Assembly: GCA_021827255.1 (NCBI GenBank)
Contig: JAKAWO010000081.1
Coordinates: forward strand, 1-10,569
Direction: 5' to 3'
DNA from: Acidobacteriota bacterium
GTDB lineage: Bacteria > Acidobacteriota > Terriglobia > UBA7540
Length of the DNA stretch: 10,569 nucleotides
Every line of letters begins with the position of its first letter. Position 1 is the stretch's first letter. Made by a program: the position numbers and the translations under genes. Positions 7,118 to 10,569 of the stretch are shown one piece after another. Below the pieces are notes generated by a model that saw nothing but the letters and a program-made list of their open reading frames with translations, made no database searches and was not told the origin of the DNA.

Positions 7118-7123
7118 ATCATA
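7118..7123 (-). promoter_or_regulatory. Possible -10 element for the receptor gene
   Basis: TATGAT on the minus strand (five of six to TATAAT) stands in the only AT-rich patch of the gap. The hexamer 17 bases upstream (CATTAA) is a poor -35 match. If used, the leader would be about 185 bases and would contain both GC hairpins. Confidence 0.25.
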
Positions 7124-7311
7124 CTTGGCCTTTGCCCAGCTTAATGGGATGCATGGCGCGGCGAAGTAGTTTCATAATGAAGCAGATTTTCGAACGGCAG
7201 GCTCTTGATGGCGCGAGGCGTCGAGCAGAAGCCGGGATGCCCCAGCCCAACTCACGGTGCGCTTCCACCAAGAAGCGGCCTGCGAGCGGTGATCAGCGGC
7301 CCGGCAAGACC

Positions 7312-8289
7312 TTAGACCGACGGGTAAGCGGCCCCATTCTGCATGAGCAGGATCATGATCGCCTTTTGAACATGCAGGCGATTCTCCGCCTGGTCATAAA
7401 CGATGGAACGCGGAGAATCCATCACCGAGTCGGCGACCTCCTGGCCGCGATGCGCCGGCAAGCAATGCATAAAAACAGCATCCGGGTCGGCAGCGGTCAT
7501 CAGGGCATCATTGACCTGAAATGAGGCAAAAACCTGCGACCGGAGGTGGGCGGCAAACTCCTGGCCCATGCTCGCCCAAACATCGGTGTAAACCGCCTGC
7601 GCGCCCGTCACGGCCTCCCACGGATCGTGGAAGAGCTGAACCGCTCCGACCGACGAGCGCCCGGCAGATCTTGCTTCCTCCACCCACTCCGGTTTGGGCT
7701 CAAACCCCGCCGGCGTCGCCACGCGGAGGGAGACGCCAAGCCTGGCGCCCGTCAGCATCAGTGAATGGCAAACGTTGTTGCCGTCGCCGATAAACGCTAG
7801 CTTGAAGCCCTGGAGCCGGCCGAATTTTTCACGCAGCGTAAAGAAATCGCTGATCGCCTGGCAGGGATGCAGCGCGTCGGTCAGAGCATTGATGACCGGG
7901 ATGGAGGCGTTCTCCGCCAACTCGATAACCGCCTGGTGAGCGTAAGTTCTGGCCACGATGCCGTCCACCCAACGCTCAAGGTTTCGAGCCACGTCTTTGA
8001 TGGACTCGCGCTCGCCGAGCCGGGGCTTGGCATGGTCAAGATAAACGGCAAAGCCGCCCATGCTCGTCATGCCCACCTCGAAGGTGGTCCGGGTGCGCAG
8101 CGAGGGCTTTTCAAAGATCATGGCCAGTTGCTTGCCGGCGAGCGCCTGGGCGTAACCCCCGGGCGAGGCTTTGATGCGTTCCGCCAAGCTGAAAATCAGC
8201 TTCAGGTCGCTCCGGCTGAGGTCCGCGTCAGAGATTAAATCGCGGACGCTGAGTTGCTCCCGCTTGTCCATCGCCACAACCGGTGTCAT
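7312..8289 (-). CDS. argF: Ornithine carbamoyltransferase
   Basis: The 325-residue enzyme transfers the carbamoyl group of carbamoyl phosphate to ornithine, giving citrulline, in the cytoplasm. Visible motifs are the carbamoyl-phosphate loop SLRTR (63-67), HPCQ (141-144), GDGNNV (168-173), the ornithine-binding SMG loop (240-242, after TDVWA), HCLPAHRG (275-282) and ENRLHVQKA near the C-terminus. HPCQ, the SMG loop and HCLP point to true ornithine carbamoyltransferase rather than the N-acetylornithine or aspartate enzymes. Leu64 replaces the usual Thr of STRTR. The open frame reaches upstream to 8643, but the start at 8289 is supported by an ATGA overlap with argD, an AAGGAG site seven bases upstream and normal family length; Met7 is an alternative. 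It is the last gene of the arg operon seen here. Confidence 0.94.
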   Translation of the reverse strand: MTPVVAMDKREQLSVRDLISDADLSRSDLKLIFSLAERIKASPGGYAQALAGKQLAMIFEKPSLRTRTTFEVGMTSMGGFAVYLDHAKPRLGERESIKDVARNLERWVDGIVARTYAHQAVIELAENASIPVINALTDALHPCQAISDFFTLREKFGRLQGFKLAFIGDGNNVCHSLMLTGARLGVSLRVATPAGFEPKPEWVEEARSAGRSSVGAVQLFHDPWEAVTGAQAVYTDVWASMGQEFAAHLRSQVFASFQVNDALMTAADPDAVFMHCLPAHRGQEVADSVMDSPRSIVYDQAENRLHVQKAIMILLMQNGAAYPSV

Positions 8290-9515
8290 GCGTGCGCTCC
8301 TTTCGGCTGCGCCGCCAGGATGGAATCCAGGATGGGGCGCAAGCCTTCGGTAAACTGGTCCACGTGCTCTTTCTGGATGATGAGGGGCGGCAAAAACCTC
8401 AGCACCCGCTCCTGAGTGCAGTTGAACAGCAAGCCGGCCTCGAGCCCCTGCCGGACGGCGTCTTTCCCCGGCACGGCAAGCTCCGCCGCCAGCATCAGAC
8501 CCTCGCCGCGTACCTGCTGGATGACGGGGAATTCTTCCTGCAGGCTGAGAAGCCTCCGGCGAAAATACTCGCCTATATCGCGCACGTGCCTCAGGAATTC
8601 TGTCCGACTGAGAATCTCCAGAAACTTCAGCGCCAAGCGGCACTGCAGCGGTCCGCCACCAAAGGTCGAGCCGTGCAGTCCGGGATGGAAAGCTTCCGCC
8701 ACGCGTCGCCGCGCCAGGATGGCGCCAAGCGGCAACCCGGCCGCCAGCGGTTTGGCCATCACCACAATGTCCGGCTCAAGCCCGAACTTTTGATAGGCAA
8801 AGAACCGGCCGGTCCGGCCGAGGCCGCACTGGATTTCATCGCAGATCAAAAGCGCGTCATGAGTCCGGCAAAGCTGCTGGGCGGCTTCAAGGAACCTTCC
8901 GTCCACTTCCACCACGCCACCCTCGCCCTGGATCACTTCGACGATGATTGCTGCCACGCGCGACGAGAAGCTTTGCCTCAAGTGCGCGAGGTCGTTCAGG
9001 CGGACAAACTCCACCCCCGGTAGCAGCGGTTCGAAAGGCTTGCGGTACTTTTCCGGCCAGGTGACCGAGAGCGCGCCGAGTGTCCTTCCATGAAAGGAAT
9101 TCTCCAGCGCCAGGATGTCAAATCGGTCGTTCGATGCCGCCGCATCGTCGCGCTGCGCGTAGGCGCGCGCCAGCTTGATGGCGCCTTCCACCGCCTCGGC
9201 TCCCGTGTTGGCGAAAAAGGCCAAGTCGAGCCCCGATAGGGCGGCCAGCCTGGACGCTAGCGGGCCCTGATAGGCGTGGTAAACCAGGTTGGAGACGTGG
9301 AGCAGCGTCGCCGAAGGGTCGCGCAGTACGGCCATGATTTCCGGGTGATTGTAGCCAAGCGCGTTGACGGCGAGCCCGCCGAGGAAATCGAGATACTTTT
9401 TACCCCGATCATCGTAAAGGAAACACCCTTCACCCCGGACGGCGAGGATCGGCAGCCGCTCGTAAGTTGGCATGAGCGTGCGCGATTCGAGTTCGGCAAT
9501 CTGTTCGAGGGTCAT
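8286..9515 (-). CDS. argD: Acetylornithine aminotransferase
   Basis: The 409-residue class III PLP aminotransferase converts N-acetylglutamate semialdehyde to N-acetylornithine with glutamate as donor. Motifs are NTGAEAVEGAIKLAR (103-117), SFHGRTLGALS (140-150), EVIQGEGGV (193-201), ICDEIQCGLGRTG (224-236) with Asp226 for the pyridine nitrogen, Schiff-base Lys255 in MAKPLAAGLPLG, and HGSTFGGGPLQC (281-292). The Schiff-base segment AKPLAAG and GGGPLQC differ slightly from the commoner AKGLGGG and GGNPLAC forms but keep the key residues. The frame is open to 9575, but Met at 9515 is preferred: it overlaps the argB stop as ATGA and matches the family N-terminus. In many bacteria ArgD also acts in lysine synthesis. 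Assignment within class III rests largely on the operon. Confidence 0.93.
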   Translation of the reverse strand: MTLEQIAELESRTLMPTYERLPILAVRGEGCFLYDDRGKKYLDFLGGLAVNALGYNHPEIMAVLRDPSATLLHVSNLVYHAYQGPLASRLAALSGLDLAFFANTGAEAVEGAIKLARAYAQRDDAAASNDRFDILALENSFHGRTLGALSVTWPEKYRKPFEPLLPGVEFVRLNDLAHLRQSFSSRVAAIIVEVIQGEGGVVEVDGRFLEAAQQLCRTHDALLICDEIQCGLGRTGRFFAYQKFGLEPDIVVMAKPLAAGLPLGAILARRRVAEAFHPGLHGSTFGGGPLQCRLALKFLEILSRTEFLRHVRDIGEYFRRRLLSLQEEFPVIQQVRGEGLMLAAELAVPGKDAVRQGLEAGLLFNCTQERVLRFLPPLIIQKEHVDQFTEGLRPILDSILAAQPKGAHA

Positions 9516-10312
9516 GGGGTCTTCACAATCCTCGTTCCAAAACTTTCGTCCTGCAGGATGGCGCGCTCGAGACATGCCGGAGCGTCCGGCGCGAGGATGT
9601 CAATCTCGCCCACGCCGCTTCGCAGAGTGCGTGCGCACGAGCGGAGTTTTGGAATCATGCCGTCGCGGACGATTCCCTTTCGGATCAGACTTTGGATCTC
9701 CCCCAGCCTCACCACGGGCAGCAAGCGCCGTTCGGCGTCCCACACCCCGCCGGACTCGGTCAGGTAGAGCAGCCGGTCAGCTTGGAGCGCCGTGGCCAGC
9801 GCGGCCGCCAGGTCATCCGCGTTGATATTCAGATATTCGCCCCGCGGGCTCAGGCCCACACTCGCCACCACCGGCACCATCCCCTTCTGGAAGGCCAGGT
9901 CGAGAACCGCCGGGTTGATTCGGCTCGGACGCCCGACAAATCCTAAGTCCTTCTTACGGCCATTGGCGGTGGCGATGATTTTGCGCGCCACCACCAGGCG
10001 GCCATCACCGCCGCAGATTCCAAGAGCGGACTGTCCCTGTGCCTCAAGCTCAGCAACCCAGGTCTTGTTGATCATTCCCGCCAGGACCATGAGCGCCACA
10101 TCCCGGGTGGCGGCATCGGTGACTCGCAGCCCCTGGTGGAACTCGGTCGCCATGCCCAATCGCCCCAGCGTCTCCGTCAGCATCCTGCCGCCGCCGTGGA
10201 CGGCCACCACGCGATGCCCGGCGCCGTTGAGACCGGCAATCTGGCGGGCCAGCCGCCGCCGTGCCTCGCGAGCCACCACCGCCTGCCCGCCGATTTTGAT
10301 GACGATTTTCAT
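9512..10312 (-). CDS. argB: Acetylglutamate kinase
   Basis: The 266-residue amino-acid-kinase-family enzyme phosphorylates N-acetylglutamate, the second step of the pathway. Seen are KIGG with Lys6 (6-9), VHGGGR (38-43), GLRVTD with Arg63 (61-66), NINADD (162-167), LTESGGVWD (184-192) and GMIPKL with Lys222 (218-223). The protein begins directly at the first strand and so lacks the N-terminal kinked helix that makes arginine-inhibited homologues hexameric; the C-terminus ends SFGTRI, close to the E. coli form. This suggests an arginine-insensitive enzyme, with feedback on another step. Start and stop lie in ATGA overlaps with argC and argD. GGAGG is about 13 bases upstream, a long spacing, so coupling may matter. 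Confidence 0.94.
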   Translation of the reverse strand: MKIVIKIGGQAVVAREARRRLARQIAGLNGAGHRVVAVHGGGRMLTETLGRLGMATEFHQGLRVTDAATRDVALMVLAGMINKTWVAELEAQGQSALGICGGDGRLVVARKIIATANGRKKDLGFVGRPSRINPAVLDLAFQKGMVPVVASVGLSPRGEYLNINADDLAAALATALQADRLLYLTESGGVWDAERRLLPVVRLGEIQSLIRKGIVRDGMIPKLRSCARTLRSGVGEIDILAPDAPACLERAILQDESFGTRIVKTP

Positions 10313-10569
10313 TCGAGCCCCGTGGCCTCCGGAAAGCCGTACATCAGGTTCATGTTCTGCACCGCTTGGCCCGCTGCGCCCTTGCCCAGATTGTCCAGCG
10401 CCGAAACGATGATGAGCCGGCGAGAGGGGGCGTCGAGGGCAAACCCCAGGTCGGTATAGTTCGTGCCTGCCACCGACTGAATTTCCGGCAGTCCATCCTC
10501 CAAAACCCGAATCATGGGAGAGGCGGCATAAAAATCGCGATAGAGCTCACGCACCCCTTCGAGCGACCG
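10309..10569 (-). CDS. argC: N-acetyl-gamma-glutamyl-phosphate reductase, C-terminal part (gene runs off the window)
   Basis: Only the last 86 codons are present; the 5' end lies beyond base 10569. The enzyme reduces N-acetylglutamyl phosphate to the semialdehyde with NADPH. The fragment has the characteristic C-terminal block: ELYRDFYA, a GTNYTDLGF segment, and LDNLGKGAAGQAVQNMNLMYGF, which is almost diagnostic for ArgC. A GTG at 10554 is in frame, but the reading frame continues through it to the window edge and the family match starts before it, so it is not the true start. The stop overlaps the argB start as ATGA. The active-site cysteine region is outside the window. Confidence 0.93.
   Translation of the reverse strand, partial: RSLEGVRELYRDFYAASPMIRVLEDGLPEIQSVAGTNYTDLGFALDAPSRRLIIVSALDNLGKGAAGQAVQNMNLMYGFPEATGLE

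Larger units (their letters stand above)
6925..7311. other. 387-base gene-free gap between argF and the receptor gene
   Basis: No coding sequence is convincing here. On the minus strand it holds the 3' end of the arg transcript and the leader of the receptor gene. I see no GC hairpin followed by a T-run, so no clear intrinsic terminator for the arg operon. A -10-like TATGAT lies at 7123-7118 and two GC-rich hairpins lie nearer the receptor start. Two 18-codon open frames (7175-7119 and 7105-7049) lack ribosome sites. No tRNA or recognisable riboswitch was found. Confidence 0.6.

Noticed and set aside
7119..7175. 18-codon basic peptide frame in the argF-receptor gap, and a second 18-codon frame at 7049-7105
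   Set aside because: Neither has a ribosome site, and frames this short are expected by chance.
7271..7311. Terminator after argF from the repeated GGCCGC strings
   Set aside because: The two copies are in the same orientation and cannot form a long stem, and no T-run follows.
7132..7524. 130-codon plus-strand frame across the argF 3' end
   Set aside because: More than half is antisense to argF and no motif or ribosome site supports it.
8290..8643. Upstream extension of the argF reading frame (118 codons)
   Set aside because: It lies inside argD in another frame, and the start at 8289 has an AAGGAG site and normal family length.

Overview
The window is GC-rich and compact, and every gene I can support lies on the minus strand, so transcription runs from high to low coordinates. 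It looks like a chromosomal segment of an environmental bacterium, most likely an Acidobacteriota member. The main pointer is an 852-residue outer-membrane receptor that begins with a carboxypeptidase-regulatory-like domain (the Oar-like type expanded in that phylum). The assignment is inferred from gene content and protein style, not from a marker gene. No mobile element, CRISPR array, tRNA or rRNA was seen.

Region 1 (10569-7312) is the distal part of an arginine biosynthesis operon in the order argC (3' end only) - argB - argD - argF. Each junction is a 4-base ATGA overlap, so translation is probably coupled along the operon. Together the products convert N-acetylglutamate to citrulline, apart from the deacetylation step. 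No argJ lies between argC and argB, so acetyl removal or transfer must be encoded elsewhere.

Region 2 (7311-6925) is a 387-base gene-free gap. It holds the end of the arg transcript and a long leader for the next gene, with two short GC-rich hairpins and a weak -10-like element, but no convincing intrinsic terminator. Region 3 (6924-4366) is the TonB-dependent-receptor-like gene, with a GTG start and a signal peptide.

Region 4 (about 4368-1738) appears to be a separate unit. A plausible sigma70-type promoter overlaps the receptor's stop codon. It is followed by a fatty-acid-hydroxylase-superfamily membrane enzyme, an SDR oxidoreductase coupled to it by an ATGA overlap, and, 15 bases later, an eight-helix membrane protein. 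The latter resembles a degenerate CtaA/Cox15 (heme A synthase-like) protein that lacks the N-terminal histidine pair. A lipid-modification role for the first two genes is an inference.

Region 5 (1598-52) is ruvX (yqgF), a nuclease-fold protein for rRNA processing or Holliday-junction resolution, coupled by a GTGA overlap to mltG, the inner-membrane endolytic murein transglycosylase. MltG has an unusual arginine-rich tail, and a weak terminator-like hairpin with a T-run follows it at the window edge.

Most of the window is ordinary housekeeping DNA. The parts worth a second look are the degenerate CtaA-like protein with its hydroxylase/SDR partners, the receptor leader, and small sequence oddities in ArgF, ArgB and MltG. 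I found no clear case for a new defence or mobile system.
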